Source: Alteromonas sp. C1M14
GTDB taxonomy: Bacteria; Pseudomonadota; Gammaproteobacteria; Enterobacterales; Alteromonadaceae
Length of the DNA: 64,000 nt
Reading direction: 5' to 3'
Assembly: GCF_018860965.1 (NCBI RefSeq)
Contig: NZ_JAHKQF010000002.1
Span: 372,001 to 436,000, forward strand
The notes under the pieces were generated by a model, which was not told where the DNA came from, ran no database searches, and was given only the letters and a program-made list of their open reading frames with translations. This document shows positions 36,357 through 46,126 of the stretch, in pieces (the first letter of the stretch is position 1; every line of letters starts with the position of its first letter). The position numbers were made by a program, and so were the translations under genes.

Positions 36357-36405
36357 CTTGCACCACTAACAGAACTGACGCGGTTAACCGCGTCAGTTCA
36401 GGTTT
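36342..36405 (+). terminator. Tandem hairpins at pykA 3' end
   Basis: The first hairpin has 9-bp arms GTGCAAGTT/AACTTGCAC (36342-36363) and includes the pykA stop codon. The second is a perfect 28-bp palindrome with no spacer, 36372-36399 (arms GAACTGACGCGGTT), followed by AGGTTTTAG. It probably terminates pykA. Confidence 0.65.
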
Positions 36406-36408
36406 TAG

Positions 36409-36960
36409 CTATTGCCAAAAAGTGACAAATTCACGGCTATCTAAAGGGGCCTTCTCTGGTGTTTCAAACATGGGGGTGCCTAAATATAAGAAACCGGTAA
36501 TCTCATCTTCCAAAGCCAATCCCAAGGCTTCTCGTACCATTGGGCAATGGGCATAAGCCCCCGTTCGCCATATACCATTAAACCCTTGAGCCTGAGCCGC
36601 CATCTGCATGGCCATGACCGCGCAGGCGGTTGACGCTAACTGCTCTTCGCGAGGGACTTTTTCATGGGCTTTGTACTCAGTGATTGCCACAATAACCATA
36701 GGTGCGCGCAATGGTAACTTAGGTGCCCTCTCTATTTCTTTATCCGGCTTTTGGTGCCCAATGGCAGACTGTTCAAATAGCGCGCCAAGTTTAACCAGCC
36801 CGTCGCCTTCGCACACAATAAACCGCCAGGGTGATAAACTGGCGTGATCCGGTGCTCGTAGCGCCGCCTGCAGAATATTGTCCAAAGCCCGCCCCGACGG
36901 TGCGGGTGCTTTCAGTCTAGGATGAGACCGACGATTCAATAATAATTCCAGTGCGTCCAA
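36409..36960 (-). CDS. ydjA: Nitroreductase family protein (YdjA-like)
   Basis: FMN-dependent NAD(P)H oxidoreductase of the short YdjA group. The 183-residue product has the N-terminal FMN-binding LLLNRRSHPRLKAPAP, RAPDHASLSPWRFIV, and the C-terminal GIWRTGAYAHCPMVREALGL and FLYLGTP motifs. The length is typical. The physiological substrate is unknown. Monocistronic, convergent with pykA and divergent from sppA. Confidence 0.92.
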   Translation of the reverse strand: MDALELLLNRRSHPRLKAPAPSGRALDNILQAALRAPDHASLSPWRFIVCEGDGLVKLGALFEQSAIGHQKPDKEIERAPKLPLRAPMVIVAITEYKAHEKVPREEQLASTACAVMAMQMAAQAQGFNGIWRTGAYAHCPMVREALGLALEDEITGFLYLGTPMFETPEKAPLDSREFVTFWQ

Positions 36961-37370
36961 TGCCGCTCTCCTTTCATAATATCAAAGTATTATCCTACGT
37001 AGCACAATCCTAAAATGCTATAGGCTAACGGCAATATTAATGTGCAGGAAATAGCAAAATTTTTGCGCAACGCCAGCAAGTATAATTAATTAGATAGCAA
37101 CGATGGTGGCAAGCAAAGCCCGCGTAAATTAAAACACGCGCCAATCGCCGTATTTGAATGGCGTTATACCGACAGCATACTTGCACCGGAGTCGTTAAAG
37201 CCCGACGATGGTACAGATGATGACACACAGTCTTTACTGTATGCTTGATTCAATCTACGACTAATAACCAGTAGAAAACGCCAAGCAATTACATTTCATT
37301 ACAAATTTACTTAGCGTTCTTCAGTGGTTTGGTTAACATGTTATAAAACGTTGTTAGAGGTATTAATGGT
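36961..37370. other. Intergenic region ydjA-sppA (410 bp)
   Basis: Contains an open frame without a start codon (separate entry, 37042-37248), AT-rich stretches near both genes, and the sppA leader. No RNA gene or strong terminator is visible. Confidence 0.5.
37042..37248 (+). pseudogene. Possible gene remnant with in-frame stop
   Basis: Reading from GTG 37042 gives 15 codons (including QEIAKFLRNASKYN), then TAA at 37087. The same frame stays open for 52 more codons without a start codon to TGA 37248. The second part has protein-like composition (KLKHAPIAVFEWRYTDS, then acidic LKPDDGTDDDT). I do not recognise the family. It could be a decayed small gene or chance; there is no Shine-Dalgarno sequence before the GTG. 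Confidence 0.25.
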
Positions 37371-39230
37371 ATGGCGGCAAATGGAAGCTGGACGAAATCG
37401 TTGTTTGTAGGGCTATGGACAGTTTTAAACTTTTCCAGAAAGTTATTTTTTAACCTGATTTTTCTTTTTATTCTTATCGCCATTATCGTGGCAATCGCAA
37501 GCAGTGAATCACCCGTTGCCGTCAAAAATAATAGCGCATTACTTCTGCAATTAGATGGCAACCTGGTAATTGAAAAAGAACATGTCGATCCTTTTGCAGA
37601 GTTTATGCAAAATGCCTTTAATGAAAAACCAGAGAACCCCGAACTACTCGTCCGGGATGTGGTTAAAGTTATAGAGAATGCGAAAGAAGATAGTCGTATC
37701 AAGGCCATGATCCTCGACTTGTCTGGTTTGCAGGGCGGTGGCCTTGATAAAATGCGCACTGTAGGCAAAGCATTAGACGATTTCAAAACCGTGAAACCCA
37801 TCTATGCAATTGGTGATTATTTTAGCCAAAATCAATATTACCTCGCAGCCCATGCTGATCACATCTACCTTAACCCTATGGGCGGTGTCATGTTTGAGGG
37901 CTATGGTCGCTTTGGTATGTACTTCAAAGATGCACTAGAAAAGCTAAAAGTCACCACCCATATCTTCCGCGTTGGCACCTATAAATCGGCGGTAGAACCT
38001 TTTATACGCAATGATATGTCTGAAGAGGCAAAAATCGCTAATCGTGCTTGGCTTGATGCTTACTGGAACTCTTATAAAAGTGATGTGGCAAAAGCCAGAG
38101 GCATCAATGTTGATAATTTTGATGAAAGCTTAGATGTGTTGCTTGAGAAATTTGAACAGTCCGGTGCGAATTTTGCGAACTATGCATTGGACAATGGATG
38201 GGTTGACGCATTAAAAACCCGTGAAGATGTGCGTAAAGAGATCACCGCTTTAGTGGGAACCGACGAAAGCGGGAAAGGATACAACGTCACGCCCTTTAGT
38301 ACCTATCTACACGTGGTGAACCCTCCTCTTCCACATTTACCTTCCCAGCAGGACAAAATCGCCATTGTTGTGGCCAAAGGTGAGATATTAAATGGCGAAC
38401 AAAAAGCGGGCACCATTGGCGGTGACAGCACCGCACGTTTACTCCGTGAAGCTCGTTTAGACAGCACAGTTAAAGCCGTTGTCATGCAGGTTGACTCTCC
38501 AGGAGGTAGTGCATTTGCCTCTGAGATCATTCGCCAGGAAGTGCTTGAATTGCAAAAGGCAGGAAAACCCGTGGTGGTATCCATGAGCACATACGCGGCA
38601 TCCGGTGGTTATCTTATTTCAGCCGCGGCTGATAAGATTTTTGCATCACAAAGCACGATCACAGGCTCTATCGGTGTGTTTGGCATGTTTTTCACATTCG
38701 AAGATAGCCTAGGATACCTTGGGATCAACACAGATGGTGTGGCATCTACGGACATAGCCGGCATGTCTCCTCTGCGTAAACTCGACCCCCGTTTCGGAGA
38801 TATATTGCAACGGAACGTGGAAAACACCTATCAGCAGTTTATCAATATTGTTGCTGAGGGCCGTAATATGACGCCAGCACAGGTAGATAAAATTGGCCAA
38901 GGCCGGGTATGGATAGGTAGTCAAGCAAAAGAAATTGGCCTTGTTGATGAACTCGGTGATCTTGATGACGCAATCGCTTCTGCCGCCCAATTAGCAAAAA
39001 TCGACGATTATGAAACCTACTATGTCCAGCAACCTATGTCTGCTCAAGAGCAATTTTGGCAGGAGTTTTTCGGGCAAGCTATGGTATGGGGTGCAAAAGC
39101 ACAATTTGCAGACAGTGACAGCCCGCTTATTAAAATGGTTGAGCAAGTTATGTCAGAGGCCAAAACGGCTACGCGACTAAACGATCCTCAAGGTGTCTAT
39201 TCCTTATGCTTGGCATGTGGAGTGGAATAA
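37371..39230 (+). CDS. sppA: Signal peptide peptidase SppA, 67K type
   Basis: Inner-membrane serine protease that degrades cleaved signal peptides. The 619-residue product has an N-terminal cytoplasmic start (NGSWTKSLFVGLWTV), one membrane helix at about 22-42, and two tandem ClpP-like domains facing the periplasm. The catalytic lysine is in the first domain (FRVGTYKSAVEPF) and the catalytic serine in the second (MSTYAASGGYLISAAADKI). The length agrees with the tandem 67K form. Its last 38 bases overlap the proposed start of sprT. Confidence 0.95.
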   Translation: MAANGSWTKSLFVGLWTVLNFSRKLFFNLIFLFILIAIIVAIASSESPVAVKNNSALLLQLDGNLVIEKEHVDPFAEFMQNAFNEKPENPELLVRDVVKVIENAKEDSRIKAMILDLSGLQGGGLDKMRTVGKALDDFKTVKPIYAIGDYFSQNQYYLAAHADHIYLNPMGGVMFEGYGRFGMYFKDALEKLKVTTHIFRVGTYKSAVEPFIRNDMSEEAKIANRAWLDAYWNSYKSDVAKARGINVDNFDESLDVLLEKFEQSGANFANYALDNGWVDALKTREDVRKEITALVGTDESGKGYNVTPFSTYLHVVNPPLPHLPSQQDKIAIVVAKGEILNGEQKAGTIGGDSTARLLREARLDSTVKAVVMQVDSPGGSAFASEIIRQEVLELQKAGKPVVVSMSTYAASGGYLISAAADKIFASQSTITGSIGVFGMFFTFEDSLGYLGINTDGVASTDIAGMSPLRKLDPRFGDILQRNVENTYQQFINIVAEGRNMTPAQVDKIGQGRVWIGSQAKEIGLVDELGDLDDAIASAAQLAKIDDYETYYVQQPMSAQEQFWQEFFGQAMVWGAKAQFADSDSPLIKMVEQVMSEAKTATRLNDPQGVYSLCLACGVE

Positions 39231-39726
39231 GCTGAGCAGTCCGGTCTCAGACAAAGATAAAGAGGCGGTAGACCAACTAGTCTGCCGCCTTTATCGTGTA
39301 GCACAGGAATATTTTAACAAAAGCTTCCCCCTACCCGCTGTTAGTTACCGAAGAAGCGGCAGGAATGCCGGTACCGCGTTTTTACAGCAAAACCGTATAA
39401 ATCTACATCCCATTTTATTTGTTGAAAACCGGCAAGGGTTCTTCGACGACGTGATCCCCCATGAAATCAGTCACCTCTTAACCTATCAATTATTTGGCCG
39501 GGTAAAACCCCATGGCCGAGAATGGCAGCTTATTATGCAGGATGTATTTCATGTGCCAGCCAAAACTACACACAGTTTTGATCTAACCAATGTACAAACA
39601 AATACGATGATGTATCAATGTGAATGTGGGGACGTGCCTCTTACCCTACGACGGCATAATAAAGTACTCAGGGGTGCTCGCTATTTATGTCGCCGGTGTA
39701 ACAACACCCTAGTATTAAAACCCTAA
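39193..39726 (+). CDS. sprT: SprT family zinc metalloprotease-like protein
   Basis: A 177-residue SprT-like protein with the gluzincin motif HEISHLLTYQ (HExxH) in the block VIPHEISHLLTYQLFGRVKPHGREW. The C-terminal zinc ribbon has CECGD and CRRC pairs. Cytoplasmic. The family is related to eukaryotic Spartan, but the bacterial role is unclear. The GTG at 39193 overlaps the sppA end by 38 bases. A second GTG at 39217 is also possible and removes part of the overlap; the N-terminus is therefore uncertain. Coupling to sppA is likely. Confidence 0.88.
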   Translation: MSIPYAWHVEWNKLSSPVSDKDKEAVDQLVCRLYRVAQEYFNKSFPLPAVSYRRSGRNAGTAFLQQNRINLHPILFVENRQGFFDDVIPHEISHLLTYQLFGRVKPHGREWQLIMQDVFHVPAKTTHSFDLTNVQTNTMMYQCECGDVPLTLRRHNKVLRGARYLCRRCNNTLVLKP

Positions 39727-39752
39727 GCCCCTGCTCTAGATGATCTTGATAG

Positions 39753-40202
39753 TTAATCAAACCACTTTTGCGTAAAAACTTTATCGAGCTCAGTAAACGC
39801 GGTTTTAAGGGTTACGGCTAACTCTTTGTATTGAGGCTTAGACCTCATAGACTGAAGTTGGCAACCCTCTGCCCGCATTTTACTATGCACTTCTTGATAC
39901 CAGCTTTTTAACTGGGGAGGCAACAGCTGGTTAGAGCGGTGTCCAAGCCACAGTAATCCTTGTAATGGAAGGCTGATAAAAAACAAACCAATCGCAATAA
40001 TTTGAGGAAGGTAGGTATCGCCAAGGGTATTGAACATCGTTGTGCAGGCAAGTACAGCTAACGGCGGCATCACCTTGATAGCTAATTTGGTGGCACTGAC
40101 CACACGGCATTCAGGAAAAAAACCGTAGAGTTCCCGCTTTACAGGCCAAGTTTTCATATACTCTTGCCCGTCTCGAAAAAGTGTGAATACCGATTGCGAC
40201 AT
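39753..40202 (-). CDS. yfbV: YfbV/UPF0208 family inner-membrane protein
   Basis: A 149-residue protein with the UPF0208 pattern: FRDGQEYMKTWPVKRELYGFFPECRVV at the N-terminus, two membrane helices at about 45-90, and LQGLLWLGHRSNQLLPPQLKSWYQEV after them. In E. coli YfbV is linked to insulation of the Ter macrodomain; whether this holds here is unknown. It converges with sprT and is divergent from trxB. Confidence 0.9.
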   Translation of the reverse strand: MSQSVFTLFRDGQEYMKTWPVKRELYGFFPECRVVSATKLAIKVMPPLAVLACTTMFNTLGDTYLPQIIAIGLFFISLPLQGLLWLGHRSNQLLPPQLKSWYQEVHSKMRAEGCQLQSMRSKPQYKELAVTLKTAFTELDKVFTQKWFD

Positions 40203-40385
40203 AGTGAATCTCCCGGGTATGCCAGAAATGCCCTTTGTAACAAAAATAAATCACAGGATGGCCATTTACCCCTGCGAATCTATTACTCATAATACCGTAT
40301 AATGATGATTATAGCTCACTAAACAAGGGAAATAACCCTGCAACCCCATTTAGCATGCAAAAAAGGAAGTAACCAAATAGCTTGA

Positions 40386-41432
<1,047 letters not shown>

Positions 41433-41443
41433 CACGAGGTAAT

Positions 41444-41463
41444 GTGGGCAGGTTTCTGCCCAC
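41444..41463 (+). promoter_or_regulatory. Hairpin just before aat
   Basis: Perfect 8-bp stem GTGGGCAG/CTGCCCAC with loop GTTT. It ends 7 bases before the chosen aat start and 11 bases after the trxB stop. There is no T tract, so it may modulate aat translation or RNA stability rather than terminate. Confidence 0.45.
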
Positions 41464-41470
41464 CCTATGT

Positions 41471-42220
41471 ATGACTACGCTACCCTATTTATCTGAGACC
41501 ACGCCCTTCCCCGACGTAGCAAACGCTTTACAAGACCCAAATGGGTTGCTGGCGTACGGAGGGACCTTAAGTGTTCCCATGTTATTCCAAGCCTATTCAA
41601 ACGGGATTTTCCCCTGGTTTAGTGAAGATGAGCCTATATTGTGGTGGTCCCCAGACCCTCGCGCCATTATCGAACTTGATGAATTTCACGCTTCTCGAAG
41701 CTTAAGAAAGCTAGCCCGGCAAGGGCAATACGTGGTGTCCTTAAATCGTCAGTTTACCAATGTGATCAGAGCGTGTTCATCCATTCCTCGGCGTCACCCT
41801 GAACAGCAAACCATGAGCAACGAGACTTGGATAACAGAAGATATGATCCAAGCCTATTGTCAACTACATCAAGCAGGACTCGCTCACTCGGTGGAAGTGT
41901 GTCATGTAGACGGCACCTTGGTTGGCGGCTTGTATGGTGTGGCTGTGGGTGAGGTATTTTGTGGTGAATCCATGTTTCATTTGGCACCAAACACGTCAAA
42001 ACTTGCCATGTTTGCACTCGTTCAGCATATGAAACGGCACGGCCTTGCTTTCATTGATTGTCAATTACCCACCGAACATTTAAGTTCTTTGGGTGCGAAA
42101 TCCCTTGCTCGAGATGAGTTTATCCCTCGTTTACACCAACACAATGTAACCCTTGCGGAAGATGGAAAACTCTCTGCGCGCTATCAGCAATGTTGGGAAA
42201 GCGGAATTATAACGCCATGA
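41471..42220 (+). CDS. aat: Leucyl/phenylalanyl-tRNA--protein transferase
   Basis: Adds Leu or Phe to N-terminal Lys or Arg of proteins, creating primary N-degrons for ClpS/ClpAP. The 249-residue product has the family blocks PNGLLAYGG, GIFPWFSEDEPILWWSPDPRA, WITEDMIQAY, LVGGLYGVAVG and FCGESMF. I chose ATG 41471; the open frame extends to a GTG at 41444 inside the hairpin. The ribosome-binding site is poor. Its stop overlaps the bpt start (ATGA). Confidence 0.93.
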   Translation: MTTLPYLSETTPFPDVANALQDPNGLLAYGGTLSVPMLFQAYSNGIFPWFSEDEPILWWSPDPRAIIELDEFHASRSLRKLARQGQYVVSLNRQFTNVIRACSSIPRRHPEQQTMSNETWITEDMIQAYCQLHQAGLAHSVEVCHVDGTLVGGLYGVAVGEVFCGESMFHLAPNTSKLAMFALVQHMKRHGLAFIDCQLPTEHLSSLGAKSLARDEFIPRLHQHNVTLAEDGKLSARYQQCWESGIITP

Positions 42221-42924
42221 AATTTGGCCTAACCCAAAGCTTTAATTGCAGTTATCTTCCGGAAAAAGAAGAACAATTACTCGTGTATACTGAAAGAGAG
42301 CAAGATCTGGCCACTCGCTATAGTCAGCTCATTCGCGCGGGCTTTCGCCGCAGCGGCAATTTAATTTATCGTCCCCACTGTCCGTCCTGCGATGCCTGCC
42401 AGTCTATACGCATTCCTATTAAGGATTTTTCGCCATCTCGCAGTCAGCGAAGGCTTTTAAACAAGAATAAACACCTTAATACCCAGCTTAGTTACACCAC
42501 CAACGACAAGTACTACCCATTATATGAACGCTATATCAACACTCGGCATCAAGACGGCAGCATGTATCCTGCTAGTGTCGAGCAATATAAAGGGTTAATT
42601 GAATGTGCTTGGAAGCCTCCCATTTTTATTGAAGCCTATCTTGATAACGAACTGGTCGCCGTGGCCATCACCGACCATATCGAACAAGAAGGGGGTGAAC
42701 GGGCCTTCTCCGCACTGTATACCTTTTTTGCCCCAGAACTGGCCCACGCTTCTATGGGCACTTGGATGATCCTGCAACAAATCACCCATGGCCAAGCAAA
42801 AAATTATGACTTTTTGTATTTAGGCTATCAGGTCGATGCGTGTCAAAAAATGAACTACAAAACCAAATTTTTGCCCCACGAACGCTTTTTGCAAAATAAA
42901 TGGCAAAAAAACCCGTCGAATTGA
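42217..42924 (+). CDS. bpt: Aspartate/glutamate leucyltransferase (Bpt)
   Basis: Transfers Leu from tRNA to N-terminal Asp or Glu, the second bacterial N-degron branch. The 235-residue product has the cysteine-rich RPHCPSCDACQSIRIP block and the C-terminal GNAT-like LYLGYQVDACQKMNYK. Start ATG 42217 overlaps the aat stop; the open frame further upstream is within aat. With aat, clpS and clpA nearby this completes the pathway. Confidence 0.95.
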   Translation: MKFGLTQSFNCSYLPEKEEQLLVYTEREQDLATRYSQLIRAGFRRSGNLIYRPHCPSCDACQSIRIPIKDFSPSRSQRRLLNKNKHLNTQLSYTTNDKYYPLYERYINTRHQDGSMYPASVEQYKGLIECAWKPPIFIEAYLDNELVAVAITDHIEQEGGERAFSALYTFFAPELAHASMGTWMILQQITHGQAKNYDFLYLGYQVDACQKMNYKTKFLPHERFLQNKWQKNPSN

Positions 42925-43004
42925 TATTCAGTACTTTACACAAGCCTAATTATTGGTTAATGTCTGCGCGGCAAAATTTTGACTTACTGAGGTAATTGCT
43001 TTTC

Positions 43005-43223
43005 ATGGCAAAAGAAGATTCTATCGAAATGGAAGGAACGGTTGTAGATACCCTTCCTAGTACACAATTCCGCGTTGAACTTGAAAATGGTCACGTAGTG
43101 ACAGCCCATATATCCGGCAAAATGCGAAAGAACTATATTCGTATTCTGACTGGCGATAAGGTGACAGTAGAGATGACACCCTATGATCTATCTAAAGGTC
43201 GTATCGTGTATCGCGCGAGATAA
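43005..43223 (+). CDS. infA: Translation initiation factor IF-1
   Basis: A 72-residue OB-fold protein that binds the 30S A site during initiation. The sequence is close to canonical ([42 protein letters not shown]). I chose ATG 43005, which gives the exact family length; an upstream in-frame start adds three residues only. The gene ends in a shared terminator with clpA. Confidence 0.97.
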   Translation: MAKEDSIEMEGTVVDTLPSTQFRVELENGHVVTAHISGKMRKNYIRILTGDKVTVEMTPYDLSKGRIVYRAR

Positions 43224-43248
43224 CACTCAGTAGAAAGTTAGAATCTCA

Positions 43249-43275
43249 AAAAAGCCCGGACAAACCGGGCTTTTT
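43249..43275. terminator. Bidirectional terminator between infA and clpA
   Basis: Stem AAAAAGCCCGG/CCGGGCTTTTT with a 5-base loop. A and T runs on both sides serve the two convergent genes. Confidence 0.9.
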
Positions 43276-43303
43276 CGTTTCCATTAACTTTCTATCAATC
43301 AGC

Positions 43304-45580
43304 TTAGTTAGACTCAGCTTCTTTATTCTGAGATTCTATACCGAAAAAGGAAAACTCAAGTTTATTCTCACCGAGATCCACTTTCACATTTCCACCTTTG
43401 TTTAATTCGCCAAACAATAATTCATTGGCCAACTCTTTTTTGATTTCCTCTTTAATTAAGCGAGACATGGGTCTAGCGCCCATGGATTTATCGTAGCCTT
43501 TTTCCGCTAGGTAAGCGCGAGCGGCAGCCGTTACTTCAAGTGAAACGCCTTTGGTGTCCAACTGGGCCTGCAATTCAATAATAAACTTATCGACCACTTG
43601 CAAGATCACGTCTGTATCGAGGTGGTTAAACCAAATGATGCCGTCAAGACGGTTGCGGAACTCAGGTGAAAAGACCTTATTAATTTCCGATAACGCATCG
43701 TGACTGTGGTCTTGCTGTTTAAAGCCGATTGATTTACGCACGGTTTCTTGCACACCGGCATTGGTGGTCATCACCACAACCACGTTACGAAAATCGACTT
43801 TACGCCCATTGTTGTCAGTTAATGTACCGTGATCCATAACCTGCAACAAAATGTTGTAGATATCGCTGTGCGCTTTTTCAATTTCATCAAGCAGCACTAC
43901 AGAGTACGGATTTTTGATAACAGCATCAGTAAGCAAACCACCCTGTTCGAAGCCCACATAGCCCGGTGGTGCACCGATAAGACGACTAACAGCGTGTCGC
44001 TCCATGTATTCAGACATATCAAAGCGGACAAGCTCTACGCCCATAATTTTCGCTAGTTGCTGAGTCACTTCTGTCTTTCCAACACCCGTAGGTCCGGCAA
44101 ACAAGAAACTACCGATGGGTTTTTCTTCTGTGCCTAAGCCCGCCCGTGATAAGTGAATGGCATCGGTGAGGGTTTCTATGGCTTTATCTTGGCCAAATAC
44201 CATCATTTTCAAATCTCGGCCTAAATGCTTAAGGGCTTCGCGATCAGAAGCAGAAACCGATTTTTCAGGGATCCGCGCCATTTTGGCAATGATTTGCTCT
44301 ATATCACCCACATTGATGGTTTTCTTACGTTTAGAAATCGGCAACAAGCGCTGACTTGCCCCGGCTTCATCCATTACATCAATGGCTTTATCCGGTAGAT
44401 GGCGTTCGTTGATATACTTAGCAGACAATTCCGCTGCCGCTTGCAACGCTTTTTGGGTAAACCGAACACTGTGATGTTCTTCATACCGTGACTTCAACCC
44501 TTGCAGGATTTTCGTCGTATCGCTCACTGAGGGCTCCACCACGTCGACTTTTTGGAATCGACGAGCGAGGGCCCGATCTTTTTCAAAAATGCCTTGGTAT
44601 TCTTGGTACGTCGTTGAACCGATACAACGCAGTTCACCGGAACTGAGTTTAGGCTTGAGTAAGTTGGAAGCATCCATCACTCCCCCCGAAGCTGCACCTG
44701 CTCCAATGATGGTATGAATTTCATCAATGAATAAAATCGCATCTTCGTCTTTGCTAAGTTCTTTTAAAATCGCTTTTAATCGTTTTTCAAAATCACCCCG
44801 GTATTTGGTACCGGCCAGCAATCCGCCAAGATCCAGTGAATAAACGGTACTGTTGGCAATAACCTCAGGAACATCTTGATTCACAATACGATAGGCAAGC
44901 CCTTCAGCGATGGCGGTTTTACCCACCCCGGCTTCACCCACTAACAATGGGTTATTCTTACGTCGACGACATAATATTTGAATGGTGCGTTCTACTTCCG
45001 AATCGCGACCAATAAGGGGATCAATCTTCCCTTCTTTAGCTTGACGATTTAGGTCTGTGGAATATTTACTTAATGCAGAACCAGACTCTTCGCCCTCGGC
45101 ACTTTCTTCTACGCTTTCGCCACTTGCCGGACTTTCATCTTCGTTTTTACTAACACCATGACTGATGAAATTCACCACGTCGAGGCGGGTCACATCGGCT
45201 TTCTTGAGAATATAAACCGCATGGGACTCTTGCTCAGAGAAAATAGCGACTAATACATTGGCGCCGGTCACTTCGTCTTTGCCAGACGACTGTACGTGAA
45301 AAACTGCTCTTTGTAGAACACGTTGAAAGCCCAAGGTAGGCTGGGTTTCCCGCTCGTTGGTTTGATCGTCCATAATCAGTGGCGTTGTGTCTTTCACAAA
45401 CTCTATCAATTCGCTTTTTATCAAATCGATATTCGCGCCACATGCCTTCATGGCTTCACGGGCAGCGGAATTGTCCATGAGCGCCAGTAACAAATGTTCC
45501 ACTGTCATAAACTCATGACGGTGTTCTCTGGCAAACACGAAAGCTTCGTTCAACGTTTGCTCTAATTCTTTATTCAACAT
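43304..45580 (-). CDS. clpA: ATP-dependent Clp protease ATP-binding subunit ClpA
   Basis: Hexameric AAA+ unfoldase that feeds ClpP. The 758-residue product has the N-domain (EQTLNEAFVFAREHRHEFMTVEHLLLAL), D1 Walker A GEAGVGKTAIAEG and Walker B LFIDEIH, and D2 Walker A GPTGVGKTEVTQQ and Walker B VVLLDEIEKAH. It also has the IGF-type ClpP-binding loop, seen as KSIGFKQQD. The length matches E. coli ClpA. It lies 24 bp after clpS, in the usual clpS-clpA order. Confidence 0.97.
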   Translation of the reverse strand: MLNKELEQTLNEAFVFAREHRHEFMTVEHLLLALMDNSAAREAMKACGANIDLIKSELIEFVKDTTPLIMDDQTNERETQPTLGFQRVLQRAVFHVQSSGKDEVTGANVLVAIFSEQESHAVYILKKADVTRLDVVNFISHGVSKNEDESPASGESVEESAEGEESGSALSKYSTDLNRQAKEGKIDPLIGRDSEVERTIQILCRRRKNNPLLVGEAGVGKTAIAEGLAYRIVNQDVPEVIANSTVYSLDLGGLLAGTKYRGDFEKRLKAILKELSKDEDAILFIDEIHTIIGAGAASGGVMDASNLLKPKLSSGELRCIGSTTYQEYQGIFEKDRALARRFQKVDVVEPSVSDTTKILQGLKSRYEEHHSVRFTQKALQAAAELSAKYINERHLPDKAIDVMDEAGASQRLLPISKRKKTINVGDIEQIIAKMARIPEKSVSASDREALKHLGRDLKMMVFGQDKAIETLTDAIHLSRAGLGTEEKPIGSFLFAGPTGVGKTEVTQQLAKIMGVELVRFDMSEYMERHAVSRLIGAPPGYVGFEQGGLLTDAVIKNPYSVVLLDEIEKAHSDIYNILLQVMDHGTLTDNNGRKVDFRNVVVVMTTNAGVQETVRKSIGFKQQDHSHDALSEINKVFSPEFRNRLDGIIWFNHLDTDVILQVVDKFIIELQAQLDTKGVSLEVTAAARAYLAEKGYDKSMGARPMSRLIKEEIKKELANELLFGELNKGGNVKVDLGENKLEFSFFGIESQNKEAESN

Positions 45581-45604
45581 ATCGCTCGCCCTCTGTTATT
45601 AGAC

Positions 45605-45925
45605 TTATGCCTGTTCCATCGTACACATAAGCGGGTGTTGATGCTTACGTGCATACTGATTGACCTGCATCACCTTGGTTTCTGCTATCTCAGCAGTGAA
45701 TATGCCACAAACGGCACGGCCTTGGTAATGAACAGTTAGCATAGTTTGATTGGCTTTCTCTGCATCCATGGTAAAAAAATGCATGAGTACTTCTACCACA
45801 AAATCCATTGGCGTGTAGTCGTCATTGTTCAAAAACACTTTATACATAGGAGGCGGTTGCGTCTTTTGACGCTCTGCCTGTTTCTGTTTTTCTTTATCAA
45901 TACTAATGGCGTTGTCTCTACTCAT
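45605..45925 (-). CDS. clpS: ClpS adaptor of ClpAP
   Basis: N-degron recognition adaptor that delivers substrates to ClpA. The 106-residue product has the [21 protein letters not shown] core (peptide-binding pocket residues N-N-D-D-Y) and [25 protein letters not shown] chose ATG 45925, giving the normal flexible, Lys/Gln-rich N-terminal tail; the frame is open further to 46000. It is divergent from the cspD-like gene. Confidence 0.95.
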   Translation of the reverse strand: MSRDNAISIDKEKQKQAERQKTQPPPMYKVFLNNDDYTPMDFVVEVLMHFFTMDAEKANQTMLTVHYQGRAVCGIFTAEIAETKVMQVNQYARKHQHPLMCTMEQA

Positions 45926-46029
45926 AATACAATAATAGTGCCTTAGCGCCGAATCGCAGCATTTTTTAATTTTAAATAATCTGCAAAATAGGCTTGACAT
46001 GCAATGGTTAAAATATCTACAGTTTTACT

Positions 46030-46088
46030 ATGGCCATGTGAGTGACGCACATAGCCATCGTGCTCCCAATAATTCTATTGTGGGGGCA
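46030..46088 (+). promoter_or_regulatory. Structured leader of cspD-like gene
   Basis: Two consecutive hairpins. ATGGCCATGTG (46030-46040) pairs with CACATAGCCAT (46048-46058) with one mismatch. TGCTCCCA (46061-46068) pairs with TGGGGGCA (46081-46088) with one U-G pair. They lie 38 bp before the start codon, downstream of a TTGACA at 45994-45999. This would fit a cold-responsive mRNA leader. Confidence 0.5.
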
Positions 46089-46126
46089 TAGTATTATGAG
46101 TTCAAGGATTAAGAGGAAGTCGAAGT

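Noticed and set aside
37307-37801. 164-codon minus-strand open frame
   Set aside because: Antisense to the start of sppA, whose product is clearly recognisable.
40298-40303. trxB promoter from a perfect TATAAT
   Set aside because: No acceptable -35 element at 16-18 bp; mentioned in the trxB entry but not listed as a promoter.
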